DNA of 64,000 nucleotides from Haematobia irritans (GCF_050003625.1 NC_134400.1:61566241-61630240); one strand, 5' to 3'. Positions 1 to 11,854 are shown, numbered from the stretch's first letter. Made by a program: numbers and translations. Notes: generated from the letters alone by a model not told the origin.

Positions 1-587
1 TGAAATCTAGTTAAAGTGGATTTTGGAAGTGTAATGTGAATGAGGTTTTAAATAATTGTTTATATATTCTATAAACACTATTTGGATGAAAAAATACAAT
101 ATTCCCAATTAATTACCGTTTTCAGACATATTGAAAGAATCTATGTAAACGATGATGCATTATGTTCCTATAAAAATTTTCATAAAAAAGAGCTTGGTGA
201 CAGAGTTAATAAGAAATGAATTTATATTACAAAATGATGCTACCATAAAGGACGCATAAAATACATTTAGTAATAAACTACCGATTATCAAAAAATGCCA
301 TGCGAGCTTTCGAAGTGAAAGTGAGAAACAAAAGCAAACATTTTATATTGGAGAATCAATTAATACGAACAATCTCATAATTTTATTTATTTATTAAAAT
401 CTTTCTCATAATTTAATCTATATCCATCATTCAAGAAGAAAATTGTCAAACGGCAACACTGCTTTCATCCCCTAAAACTAATATGATAATACTGCTGTAC
501 TCAAGTAAAGCTTATGTTTGTAAGAATATACCTCCTCTCTCTGCCTCTTTACTCTCTTCATAAGCGCATCATACTCGATATATGCGC
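1..587. other. AT-rich sequence, no gene seen
   Basis: No convincing exon, RNA gene or repeat terminus was found. The sequence has many stops in all frames and shows no obvious similarity to other parts of the window. It is probably intergenic DNA upstream of the SAMD3-like gene, or an intron of a gene outside the window. Confidence 0.4.
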
Positions 588-1167
588 CAGGGATGGAAAA
601 CATTGTATCCAAGAACTTTTCTGGACATGAATGGAACTAATTAACTTCATTACAAATGGTAAGAAATTTTATTTGGGGTTTGCTAAGAATTGGATCATTT
701 CGAGTTATCGAACTCAGAAAAACATAAAAATTTAAATTTTTATATATATTTTTGTGGACAAAATTTTAGTAACAAACTTTTGTTTCTGTGTTTAGCAAAC
801 TATTTAATATTAAGATATTCAACAGGTAGTAAATTGCGAATATCTTCTCTCCGGTTTATGCAAATTTTTTAACAGTTAAGTTCCAAACTGACATATAAGT
901 ATATAGGCGGGATGACTGATATATCCGTTGATTCGATTAAATGTTAGCTAACCGTGCCCTAACGGATCTTGATATAAACAAATAAACATTTTTATATTAA
1001 TCGTAAGGATTTATATCTAGAAAAATTTACTTACAATTTTCTCTTTCAAATACCCTATCCTACCTCAAAAACAAGTATTTGGACAAAAGTGAGTTTGTCT
1101 GCTTTAAGGTACGATCTAATTAGCAAAAGTACGTTTTTAGTGCTACGGTGTATATTTTCCATCCCTG
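588..1167. mobile_element. hAT-like non-autonomous element with 13-bp terminal inverted repeats
   Basis: The stretch begins CAGGGATGGAAAA and ends with its exact reverse complement, TTTTCCATCCCTG. The CAGGG start is typical of hAT-superfamily ends. No transposase is encoded. The same terminal sequence recurs at 50091, next to AGTAC motifs. No matching 8-bp target duplication is visible (left flank ends ATGCGC, right flank starts TTCTAC), so the insertion is old or the flanks were rearranged. Its right end is only 65 bp from the start codon of the next gene. Confidence 0.6.
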
Positions 1168-1206
1168 TTCTACTTAGCTCAGGCATTTAGACTTTTGCTT
1201 TTAGTT

Positions 1207-1231
1207 TCAGTTTTGGAGTCATAGTGAAAAG
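1207..1231 (+). promoter_or_regulatory. possible initiator and short 5' leader of the SAMD3-like gene
   Basis: TCAGTT at 1207-1212 matches the insect initiator consensus TCAGTY and would give a leader of about 23 nt before ATG 1232. The context AAAAG before the ATG is acceptable for a fly start. No TATA box is evident at the expected distance. The call rests on one short motif. Confidence 0.25.
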
Positions 1232-4200
1232 ATGAGTGCGGTTGAAGTAAATACGGACGAAGCCCAACAGGAAGATGGAGACAAAGAATTAAAACAAATT
1301 TTAAAAACAATAAACTGTTGTGCGGCTTTCCCATACCTAAAAGGTAAGTATAAATTTAAGTGAAAGTGAGTGAAAAAATAATATAAATGTGTAATGGTAC
1401 AAGTATATATGTATGTGCAAATGCATATTTTAAATTGGTATGTATGGCATGTACGTGAAATATGTGTTGGTAGAAATGTTTTTAGGAGATATGTTTTCTT
1501 ATTTGTGTAATTGTGTACACAATAATTTACTTATTAGGAAAGATCGCTTTTTTGTTTCTAAACTTTTTTTTTACCAACACATATTTCACGTACATGCCAT
1601 ACATACCAATTTAAAATATGTGAATAAACACAAACTCTGGTTGGCACCCACCCATGCATGCCTAAGCTTACAAAAATAAGTATGTATACACATTTTCTCA
1701 AACACAAGCCTTTTTTCGTTTTATGTTTGGTAGTATGTGCATATACATATTTTAAGTTGGTATGTATGTACGTAAAATGTGTTCGGGTTTTTTTAGCTAA
1801 GAAAAAATTGTGCGAAAACGTTTGGTACACTATTTAGAAAATGTAATATTTGTCGTATGCAGAGCAATATTTGTGTGCGCTTGTACCAATGTATATAGTG
1901 CCTTTATTTGATTCTCTCAAAGAGTTTACTAGAATTGGTCGATTTATTATTTGAAATAAGAAAGTATGAAATTAAATAGGAAATTGAAAAAATGTGAGTA
2001 ATATTGAATGTGATGTTTTCAAACAATTTTTTTCATACATACGTACATACTACCAAACTGAAATATGCATGTGCACATACATCCAAACTTAAAACGAAAA
2101 GAGACTTGTGTTTGAGAAAATGTGTATACTTATTTTTGTAAGCTTCTTCATTATAGTGTATTAATGAGGCATGTGTGGATGTTTGTGTTTATTCACCCCC
2201 AAAAAGTGAACTCAACATGGAAGAAAATGTAGATTTATTTTGACAAGTTTAACAAAAATATTTACTAATAACAGCATGATATAAATAAGTTAATAGATTT
2301 GTCTAATTAAAAATAAATATTAAACATATTAAATTTTTCCTGTAGTTTAAAAATCATATTTTGAAGGAAAAAATTGGAGTTTAAAATTGTTCAAAAGTAA
2401 AACTATTTAAAATGAGCCTGTTTTGAACTTTCGATAGCGTTAAAGACATTCAAAAAATTTTTAATTCCTATATTTTTGTATTTATATTCTTTATTATATC
2501 ATATAATAATTATATCATGCTACTATAAGTGAAATAGTTTTGTTAAAATTTTAGAAATAAATCTACATTTTCGTTAATGTTCACTTTTCACTACCTAATA
2601 ACAAACAATTTTTAAATAGAATATTATTTATAATTTTTATCTATGTGTTGTGTAGACGCAAAAATAAACAGCTCAAATTTAATTTATTTGCAAAACGAAG
2701 ACATAAAGGAAGCCATTCCAGTTCTCGGACTTCGAATTGAATTTCGAGAAAAACTTTACAAATGGAGAAATGAACAGGTAACACTGGACCATTAAAAATA
2801 GCTTTATTTAAATTTGAAAATATTTCTTTTCATTTAGGTACACCACGATGAGGTACCAATGCCAATCGCGGGTCCTCAAGCGAAAGATGTCCACAAGAAG
2901 AATTGTGATTTTCGTGGGAAAAAAATTTAAATAGGGTAAAATTAAACTATTATTTCTTACACAGAAAAAAGTAAACTGTTATATAGGAAGAATGAACAAC
3001 CTGGTGGCAAAATTGCACTAAAATGTGCACCCTATTTTGAGATTTAAACAAAGCGTTTTTAAAACAAGAAAATTTAATAATTTTTTGATTTAATTTTAAT
3101 TTTTTACTGTAATTTACGAAATAGAGAAGAAATAAACTAAAAGTAAAGAAAAAATCATTGGCGCAAATCATGACCATTTTAACCATAAAGTAGTGCATTC
3201 TTACTATTTTTGGAAACCGTATGAAACTTTATTGAGCCGTGCAAAATTTCGAAAAAAAAATTTAAATTTAACTAAAAACATATCATTTAACTAAAAACAT
3301 GTATGTTAAATTTAGCGTTAGTTGAACTACGGACTTTTTTTCTTTAGAGCTTGGCGGACATATTATGCGAAAATGCTATTGGAAGGGCAATTATTCAATA
3401 TGAACGCAAGTATCAAAGTCTGACGAAAGACTATCGAGATGAACTTATAAATATAATTGCAAACGAGGCTGTATCTAATGATATAAAAATTAGGATTAAT
3501 GAATTCACTTTGCTCCTTGATGAAATTGTATGGGTTTTGCCGTCTGAGGAATCTCTGAAGGTATATATTTTATTCTAAAATAAAATATTTTTTATCGCCT
3601 TATTTTTTAATTTATTTTCGGCAACTAAAATAAAGTAGAATAAAATAAATAAAACTAGTAAATAAATTGATAAAATAATAAAGCAAAAAATACGTAATAA
3701 ATAAAATATTAAAAAATTAAATAATTAAAATAAAATATTAAAAAAATAAAAAATATTAAATTATTTATTAAAATATATTAAAATAAATAAATAAAAAAAT
3801 ATTAAATTATTATTAAATTATTTATTTTTTCTGTTTCATTTTATTGTCTCTTATTTTATTTTATTTACTATTTATTTCATTCTTAATATATTGTGTTTGT
3901 TATATTTTTATTTCAATTATTTTAATTTTATTTTCATATTAAGGATTATTATTTTATTCCCCGTGATGGGAAAGAGAACCCAAGTGGAAAATTATATTCA
4001 AAATATAAAAACCGCCGGGCAAAACGACTTAAGTGCGATAAAAGCGCCGCAAAATTTGAGGAAGCTGAAATGGATATGGATATACGCGAGATTCCAGAAG
4101 TGGATGAGAATGTAGCGACGTCCATTAAAACCAGTCTAAATCGGGGATCATTAGACTGGGAGGAAGTAACTGAACAGTGGAAGAAAACTTTTCTTCTTAG

Positions 4201-4962
4201 ACGAAGCGAACTGCTAAAATTATCGCATACAGAATTTTTATCTTCGTGGACTAAATTTGCTCATGCCAAAGCGGCAGACTTGGTAAGAATATATATATAT
4301 ATAAAAATATAAAATGTATAGTAAATTAGGACTAAATTAAAGCTAAAACTAAAATAAATATAAATTAAATTAAAAGTTTTAATTATATTTTAATTTAATA
4401 TTAACTTAATTTTAATTTGATATTTATATGAATTCATTTTCAATTTTGAAACTAAATCTAATTTAATTTAATTTCAAATAAAATTAAATACATTTTTATC
4501 ACATTTCATTTCATTCATTCTTCATTTACTCTCAATAGATTGAAATCGACTTTGAATTGTTGTACCCAGGGAAAGCCCATATGTTGTTTTCAAAGTGGGA
4601 AACTTTTAAATCCAAAATTATCACTTACTATCAATTAAATCTAAATAATGACTTCTGCAAGCAACAATTGTCGAAAGCAAAGAGGACCTGCAATATAGGT
4701 ATTAATTCTAAATTATATATCTAAATATCTTAATTATGTTTATATTAATTATCACAAGAATGTTAATGACATTGAAAATGTTTTTATTTTATGTAAAGAA
4801 ATTTCAATTAAAAGTTTCGATAAACACTTCAGAGCCTATGAAGTTGGTTCAGTTAAAGAACAAATTCAAATGAAAAATATCAATGAATTCAATACATTTC
4901 CAATGCATTTGTATCCTATCAATAATGGGAAAGTATATGCCAGACCCAAACATGTATACTAG
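1232..4962 (+). CDS. SAMD3-like protein gene, seven exons, with a one-base lesion in exon 3
   Basis: Exons read at 1232-1343, 2656-2777, 2838-2935, 3348-3560, 3944-4282, 4539-4698 and 4799-4962. Each intron has GT..AG ends, and phases agree at every junction except after exon 3. The product would be about 402 aa. Exon 2 encodes a SAM-domain-like end (EAIPVLGLRIEFREKL followed by YKWRNEQ). Exon 5 has a block with NPSGKLYSKYKNR, and exon 6 has ELLYPGKAHMLFSKWETF; this order resembles SAMD3-like proteins of animals, whose function is poorly known. In exon 3 the frame hits TAA at codon 110. One extra A in the run at 2919-2925 would instead read through to a good donor (AGG|GTAAAA at 2935/2936). 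The lesion could be a sequencing error, an allele or the start of decay. Intron 1 holds inverted repeats. The family assignment is from memory of conserved blocks; the exon structure is seen directly. Confidence 0.75.
1423..2592. repeat. three sets of inverted repeats in intron 1 (foldback-like)
   Basis: Pair 1: about 1423-1472 is the near-exact reverse complement of 1571-1620. Pair 2: about 1616-1795 pairs with about 2029-2200 (including TGTGTTTATTCAC, AAGCTTA and the CTCAAACACAAG segment). Pair 3: about 2205-2250 pairs with 2540-2592 (AGTGAAC, GAAAATGTAGATTTATTT). No protein is encoded. The layout suggests nested foldback elements or MITEs inserted in the intron. Confidence 0.6.
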
Positions 4963-5025
4963 CCTTTTTTATTTCATTGACTACTTATTGTATGTATATA
5001 ATTTAGCCATAAAACTTTTGTTGTA

Positions 5026-5031
5026 AATAAA
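5026..5031 (+). terminator. polyadenylation signal AATAAA
   Basis: AATAAA lies 64 nt downstream of the TAG at 4960-4962, a normal distance for the 3' end of the SAMD3-like gene. Confidence 0.5.
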
Positions 5032-5099
5032 AATGTGATCTAAATTAAACGCGTTTTATTTATGGGGTTTGGATACGGGATTAAATTATACTTAAATTA

Positions 5100-5735
5100 T
5101 GATTGTTTCCGACTTATATCGAATATATACAAAACTTAAATTAAATATTATTCTCTCTTAATTTAAGTAATTTCTCGGATTGAATTGCGCTTATAAAAAC
5201 TTCAAATATAATTTTTTCTAGCTTGAATTAAGTGCAGAGTTTTCCTAAATAAAGTACGATGAATGATTGAATTAAGAAAAGGTCGCTCTTAAAATAAGCA
5301 ATGTGTGTACATAACTTAAGTACCTTTCATACTTAAATTAAGAACTGATCATGACAAATTTGAGACATTTTCAGGATTGAATCCAGTACTAAATAGATTG
5401 AATTGATAACTGGTTAACGTAAATCAAGAACTGAGCCGGCATAAAATAAGAATTAAGAAAGCTTAAAGGAAGCATTTTCGGGATTATAATGAAAAGAGCT
5501 TCGGGATTAATACAAGCATTATATGTCTTAATTCAAGATAGCTCAAAGATTGAATTAAGTGTGATTCGTAGCTTGAAATCAGTATTCCGTTTCTTAAAAA
5601 ATACTAAATTTAAGCCACATGTACTTAAAAATTCTATACTTGAATTGAGAAATCTTAGCTTGGTGTTAGAAAAACCGTACTAGCTATACTTCTGACACCG
5701 CTGCGGCTTGAATTAAGAAATCTTTTCTTATTTTT
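5100..5735. repeat. degenerate interspersed CTTGAATTAAG motif array
   Basis: Variants of CTTGAATTAAG or its complement (for example ATTGAATTAAG, CTTAAATTAAG, CTTGAATTGAG) recur irregularly about every 30-60 bp. The region ends near TTTCTTTGTGTGTAG. No coding potential was judged real. It may be a decayed satellite or the inside of an unrecognised element. Confidence 0.4.
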
Positions 5736-6450
5736 TCTTTGTGTGTAGTACTTTAATGTTGCCATGGTAAAAAAAAACTACGGTATTCCATGTATTTATA
5801 TACAAAATATGTAAGTCGATAAGCTATCATCAACATTTATTCAGCAATTTACACTTTTATTTGTTGTAATTATACTTGTAGTTTTACATATTTTTCGTTC
5901 TCAATCTCTCTGACGTTTCTAAACATAGATCCCAGCGGTAAAAAACGACATTACGAAATAGATTACATCCTAGCGATTTTGTCGAGACAACGACTCCACA
6001 TTTCCGATCAATTTTCTGTATTACTTTTACGTTGACGTGTCATAGGCAGTCAAGTACTTCCCAATCTACATGCCAAAGTAATCGAAAACATAATGATACC
6101 CCATTACAACTTAATTACCGATGCGTAAGGGTTTCGGATGCCGATTATTGAATATTGTGTTTTACTCATTAATGCGAACGATGAAACAAACCAGTTTTAC
6201 TTCTTATTTATAACAGTAATCGAGAGCCAAAACACCCCCATTTACCACACGATTCGCTGGTAAACTACAAAAGGATGATGTATTATATAATTTTTCCTAA
6301 AAATATGCCACAAATAAATTTCGAAACAACTACTTTTCATTGGTTTTATATATTACATCAATATCTATTTGGTAATAAGATTTAAGAACAACATTTACAA
6401 ATAAACCTATTTTGTATAATACAATTATAATAATTAATATCTATATACTT
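5736..6450. other. AT-rich sequence without a recognised gene
   Basis: Nothing with exon character was seen between the CTTGAATTAAG array and the polyA signal of the minus-strand gene. It would be the region downstream of two converging genes. Confidence 0.4.
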
Positions 6451-6451
6451 A

Positions 6452-6457
6452 TTTATT
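6452..6457 (-). terminator. polyadenylation signal of the minus-strand gene
   Basis: TTTATT on the plus strand is AATAAA on the minus strand. It lies only a few bases past the stop codon at 6464-6466, implying a very short 3' UTR, or the true signal lies further on. Confidence 0.3.
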
Positions 6458-6463
6458 ACATAT

Positions 6464-6766
6464 TTAGTTTTTAGCGCAAACTTTCAGGAAATGACGAAAT
6501 TTTTGAAAGACTTCCGATATCCGCTTGCCGTCCTTCTCTCTACGGTCTTCCGTCTTGACAGCATCTGAAACAAAAGATTAAATTAGTCAATAAATATGCA
6601 AGCTCATCGTATTATAGCAAATATTACCACTATATAATGCTTTAAATTCCTTAAAAGGTATTTTGTTGTTGATGTCATCGTAATTGTCGGCCAGTATTAC
6701 TGGCGTTGAAAACATACGGCCGAAGTTCTGGTATAAGCCACCGGTATGATATTTTATTAGAGCCAC
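6464..6766 (-). CDS. last two exons of an unrecognised host gene (79 codons plus stop)
   Basis: On the minus strand, exon 6766-6628 (139 b) and exon 6564-6464 (101 b) are joined by a 63-bp intron with GTAAT donor and TTTTGTTTCAG acceptor; the phases match and the frame ends TAA. The joined peptide starts VALIKYHTGGLYQNFGRM, continues FSTPVILADNYDDIN and ends EVFQKFRHFLKVCAKN. It is charged, with no membrane segment. The upstream end is an acceptor (CAATAG|GTGGC), so more exons should lie at higher coordinates, beyond the transposons starting at 6833; none was found. The family is not recognised. The tiny intron, matched phase and lack of repeats support a real gene; a decayed fragment cannot be excluded. 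Confidence 0.55.
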
Positions 6767-6832
6767 CTATTGAATTGATGCTATGATCGTACATTATAAG
6801 AAAAACCAAATTTAAGAAGTTATAAATATTTG

Positions 6833-7627
6833 TATACCCTCCACCAGGATGGGGGTATATTAACTTTGTCATTCCGTTTGTAACACATCGAAATATTGCT
6901 CTAAGACCCCATAAAGTATATCTATTCTGGGTCGTGGTGAAATTCTGAGTCGATCTGACCATGTCCGTCCGTCCGTCTGTTGAAATCACGCTAACATCCG
7001 AACGAAACAAGCTATCGACTTGAAACTTGGCACAAGTACTAGTTATTGATGTAGGTCGGATGGTATTGCAAATGGGCCATATCGGTCCACTTTTACGTAT
7101 AGCCCCCATATAAACGGACCCTCAAATGTGGATTGCATACCCTCTAAGAGAAGCACATTTCATCCGATCCGGCTGTGGTAATAATAACCATGCAAAAATT
7201 GGTCTACATCGGTCCATAATTATAGATAGCTCCCATATAAACCGATCACCAGATTTGTCCTCCGGAGCCTCTTGGAAGACCAAAATTCATCTGATTCAGT
7301 TGATATTTGGTACGTGGTGTTTATATATGGCCTCAAACACCCATGCAAAAATTGGTCGAAATCGGTCCATAATTACATATAGCCCCCATATAAACCGATC
7401 CCCAGATTTGACCTCCAGAGCCCCTTGGAAGAGCAAAATTCATCCGATTCGGTTGAAATTTGATACGTGATGTTAGTATATGGTATCCAACAACCATGCA
7501 GGAATTGGTTCATATCAGTCCATAATTATATATGACCCCCATATAAACCGATCGCCAGATTTGACCTCCGGTGCCTTTTGGAGAAGCACAATTCATCCCA
7601 TCTAGTTGAAATTTGGTACGTGGTGGT
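6833..7627 (-). mobile_element. DINE-1-like element, type A (partial)
   Basis: Starts with the terminal hairpin TATACCCTCCACC...GGGGGTATA, then the conserved block (CATTCCGTTTGTAACA, then GAGTCGATCTGACCATG), then several of the roughly 153-bp units with AGCCCCCATATAAACCGATC. It is cut off at 7627 where the LOA LINE tail begins. Similarity to Drosophila DINE-1/INE-1 is from memory of the CGGACAT/ATCGACTC block. It lies in the intron of the minus-strand gene. Confidence 0.6.
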
Positions 7628-10438
7628 AGGTTAAAGGTTAAAGTAGCAGCCCGATTAAGATTCAGGCTCACAGAGACTATTCAGTCCATTGTGATACCAC
7701 ATTAACTAAAAGTACCTATTACATATGGGCACTTTTAGTTTTAACCGTTGAACCTTCTCGATTATTTTTCTTCGCTGAACCAACCAGATTGTTCAAAAAA
7801 CATTAGCAGACTGCTTAAGTTATCCGCCAGTAATCTATGCTATATGCTCCTAAAAGTTGCTTGCGCTTTACACAAAATGCAGGACACTCGCACAAGAGGT
7901 GTTTAATTGATTCTTTTTCCTCCGCATCATGACAGCTAATACAATAGTCATTATACTTCGCGCCAATAGTTTTTGCAAAATCGCCTATCAGGCAGCGACC
8001 CGTTATAGCAGATATCAGGAGTGATATCTGACGTCTCGAGAACATTAGCATATCTAGTGTGCGGTTTGAAATGGGGCTATATTTGCTTGGTGTCCTTGCA
8101 ACCCTTGCGATTCTCCCATCGAACATTTGCCATCATAACAGCCTTCTCACGCAGCATGAGCTTGCAGGTACCTAGGCGCATACCAACAAATTCTAGTTCC
8201 CCTGGAATATGTAGTCCCTAGCCTTGCCAACTCATCCGCTTCGCCGTTCCCCGGTATGTTCCTATGGCCAGGCACCCATATTAGGTGAATATTGTACTGC
8301 TCAGCCATCTCATTGAGAGATTTGCGGCAGTCGATGGCCGTTTTCGAGTTGAGGAACACAGAATCCAAGGATTTTATTGCAGGTTGACTGTCTGAGTATA
8401 TATTAATGCCCACATTTTTTGGAACATTACTTCTCAGCCAATTCGCCACCTCTCTTATTGCTAATATTTCAGCCTGAAAAATACTACAGTGATTAGGTAA
8501 TCTTTTCGCTATTCGCAGTTCCAGATCATTAGAATATACTCCGAACCCAACTTGTCCATCCAATTTGGAGCCATCAGTGTAGAAATCTATATATTGTTTA
8601 TTCCCCGGGGTCTGTGTGCACCACGCCTCACTGTTGGGGATTAGAGTCTCAAACTTTTTGTCGAAAAGTGGACTCGCCAAAGTTTAATCCACTACGTTAG
8701 GCACATCTGGCATTATTTTGAGGACCGAACTGTGACCGTAACTTTTTTCCTACCACAGCGATAGCTCGCGCAACCGCACAGTTTGGCCAAACAGTCAGCT
8801 GTCCAATGCCCAAAGGCAATAGATGCAGCATGACATTAAGGGAATTTGTTACTGTCTTGCTGAATACGCCTGAAATACACAAACACGCCATACGCTGAAT
8901 TTTATCTAAACAAGTCGGTTTCTGAAGTGCCGGCCACCAGACTACAACACCATATAGCATTATAGGTCTAACCACTGCCGTATATAGCCAATGCACAATT
9001 TTTGGTTTTAGTCCCCACTTTTTTCCTATTGCCTTTTTGCACGTGTACAAAGCTACCGTTGCTTTTCTCGCCCTTTCTTCAATATTGAGCTTAAAGTTCA
9101 GCTTCCTGCCCAAAATAACGCCAAGGTATTTTGCACACTCACCAAAGGGAACTTCAATACCCCTAAGGAAATAGGCCTAACGGTGGGAATTTTGCGATCT
9201 TTGCAGTACATGACTAATTCTGTCTTTGCAGGATTTACCGCAAGACCATTGTCTTTCGCCAATTTCTCAGTCATCCGGAGGGCCCTCTGAATAATATCTC
9301 TTATTGTGGATGGGAATTTTCCCCTGACTGCCAGAGCCACATCATCTGCGTATGCCACCACTTTTATCCTTTCTTTTTCTAGGGTAACCAGAAGGTTATT
9401 TATAGCAACATTCCAAAGAAGAGGTGATAGAACTCCTCCTTGGGGAATGCCTCTGTTCACATACCTTTGTATGTTTGCTTGTCCTAGTGTGGCTGAAATA
9501 CGTCTCTTCATTAGCAGTTCGTCTAACAGCCTAAGTATATATGGATCAAGTATGGATGGATTCAGAGTTGTCAGTCCATTTAATATCGAGCTCGGATGGA
9601 CATTATTGAACGCACCGATGTCTAGAAACGCCACGATTGTGTATTCTTTGACAGATAGTGAGCTTTCAATAAAGCTGACAAGTTCATGTAATGCGGTCTT
9701 AGTAGACCTGCCCTTCGAGTATGCATGCTGTAGTTTCGAGAACAAACTTGAATCGATGCTAGTTCTAAGATAAATATCTATCATCCTCTCCAGAGTCTTA
9801 AGTTGGAATGAGAATAAGCTGATTGGTCGGAAATCCTCCCCCTCGAGTGAGAGGCTTTCCCGCGTTAGGTATGAAAACGGCTTTTGTTTCCCTCCACTTT
9901 CCTGGGATATATGATAAGTTGATACATCTTTTATATATCGCCGACAACCAGGGGATAATTTTGTCAGTTACTGCTTGTAACTCCGCCGGAGTAATTCCAT
10001 CAGGTCCGGGGGATTTGAATGGTCCAAAGCTATTTAGCGCCTATCTTATTCTAGTTTCCGATACAATTTCCTCGACAGGAAATGACCGCTGAGCAACTGT
10101 GGCACCGCCAGTACATGGTTCAACCGTCTGATAGAACCTTCCGTAGTCTGGAAGCCTCTGACGTATTCTCAATACTGCTGCAGTAATCATTCCAAAAGTT
10201 ATGCTGAGCATTTCTCAGTTCTCGCTTGTATCCTCTCAGATTCTTCTTGTAAGTGTCCCAATCCTCAGGGGCTCTGGTGGACTTTGCCTTGTTAAAGAGC
10301 TTCCTGCAGGATTTCCTCATATTACTTAATTCCGTAGACCACCATGGTGGTCGATTTTTCCCCCTTGGCTTCCCTCTAGGGCATGCAGCTTTCAGTGAGA
10401 TGTTTAATGCCTTAGTAATCCGCTCCACTGCGTGTTCG
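7628..10438 (-). pseudogene. LOA-clade LINE, 5'-truncated and broken copy
   Basis: The 3' tail (7628-7740) matches the tail of the intact copy at 37427-37490. Reading down the minus strand, fragments encode a tail with a CHDAEEKESIKHLLCEC zinc motif (8126-7815), RNase H with YTDGSK and YSDSQPAIKSL (8680-8147), the RT thumb region (9113-8697), and RT with GIPQGGVLSPLLWN and AYADD (9784-9098). A segment with KPRGKNRPPWWS occupies 10449-10120. Frameshifts separate these pieces, and about 100 bp is missing near 10133 relative to the intact copy. Homology starts abruptly at 10438 within ORF2, so ORF1 and the endonuclease are absent. No target duplication was found. Confidence 0.9.
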
Positions 10439-10781
10439 CTCACGCGCACACCTCTACACTGCAGTATTCATCGTATTCTAACGACAAATTTATTTCAGCA
10501 TCTCTTAAATTATTTTATAGTAATATTAACAAGTATATTAGCCCAATTCTCAATTACAACTCCCTGTGAATTTTTTCCCTATTCCCTGTTCCCCTATTCT
10601 AAACGAAATCTCCCCGGGTAATTTTTCTCTTTTTCCTTTTCCCTTATTCTAAACTAACTTCGAAAATGGGAAACTCTTCCCTTGGGAGAAAATTGGTATT
10701 ACGAATGTCAAAAAAAAGGGAAAAGCGATTACATTTGTTGGGAATAATTCCGCCCAAAAATTGGAGGGAGTTGCGACCAAA

Positions 10782-11530
10782 ATGTAAGTATTTTATTAAA
10801 AAACAATGAAAAACAATCATTTTTCTGTAATTTCAGGTCAAAAACGACAAATAAAAAGCAATTAGACATCCTTATAAACACAATGCAATTAAATGTAGAT
10901 ATTAGGGATGGTCAACAAGAAATAAGGAGGAGGTCAACAAGGTATGGCGCAAATTGGAATCCGAGTTCAACGCGGCGGGACCACCATCAAAGACTGTTCC
11001 AGAGTGGAAAAAGGTATGAATAATATTAAATTAGTTTATTTAAAAGAACCTAACTCATGAACTATTTTCAGGTATGGTGCGATCAAAAAAAAAAAAAAAA
11101 ATACGTGCGACACAAATCGGCACAAAATTTTAAATCATCGCATGGAATTGGTGGAGGCACAAATATGGAGCAAACGTTTTCAGCTACCGAAGAGGCCATA
11201 TATAATTTAATTAATATGAAAGAGTCCGTGGAAGACGTATGGGCTAGGGTCTTCAAAGCAAAACCTCAGAGCCTTCAATATGAATTGGATGATTTTTTAC
11301 TGCTAGATTGTGAGGTGCTTCAAACTAGTGTGTGCAACTCGGATAATACACCTGAAAAGCCACCATTGAAAAATATGAAAACTAGTGTGCAAAAAGGAAA
11401 CAAACAGGGCTCGTCTCGCGACGTACTTGTGGAAGAAATCTCCATCCAAAAAGAAATGCTCAAAGCGATGGCAGAGCAGCAGCAAATACTAAAAAAGTAT
11501 ATCGCTCGATTGACCGCCTTTGTGATTTAA
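10782..11530 (+). pseudogene. Harbinger Myb/SANT-like DNA-binding protein gene, frameshifted
   Basis: Exons read at (..10783), 10837-11013 and 11072-11530. The start codon appears to be split by intron 1: AT at 10782-10783 plus G at 10837, followed by TCAAAAACGACAAAT. The N-terminal QLDILINTMQLN and the later VWRKLESEFNAAGPPSKTV..EWKK|VWCDQKKKK match the trihelix-like domain that accompanies Harbinger transposases. These two parts are in different frames, so one base has been gained or lost near 10880-10940. The C-terminal part (ISIQKEMLKAMAEQQQILKK) is a short coiled coil. It would bind the element's ends and help import the nuclease; that is family knowledge. Confidence 0.7.
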
Positions 11531-11854
11531 AAAAAAAAATGTTGCGAGAATAAAAGCGCCACAATTTGGTGATGGAACAATTGAGACTGAGAGAAGTGGA
11601 GTACAAAATTGATAAAAACAGACGGCTTTTGGAAATAGAAGACTTGAAATATTCACATTAATTGTACCTGAATATAATTATTATATTTAATAGTTTTGTT
11701 TTTGAGTTTTAAAACATGATTTTTTTTGTTTTTTTTTTACTTTTGAAGTAATGATAAGTTTATTTTAAATAAAATGTGATACACAACAATGAATTTCTAA
11801 ACTAATTATAATAAATTCGATTTTATTAAAGTGAAAAATTTAAAGATTATTTTT

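Noticed and set aside
1440..1830. Small frames in intron 1 (79 and 90 codons)
   Set aside because: Both fall within the inverted repeats and overlap each other on opposite strands.
5489..5683. 64-codon frame beginning MKRASGLIQ
   Set aside because: Lies wholly within the degenerate CTTGAATTAAG array; composition follows the repeat.
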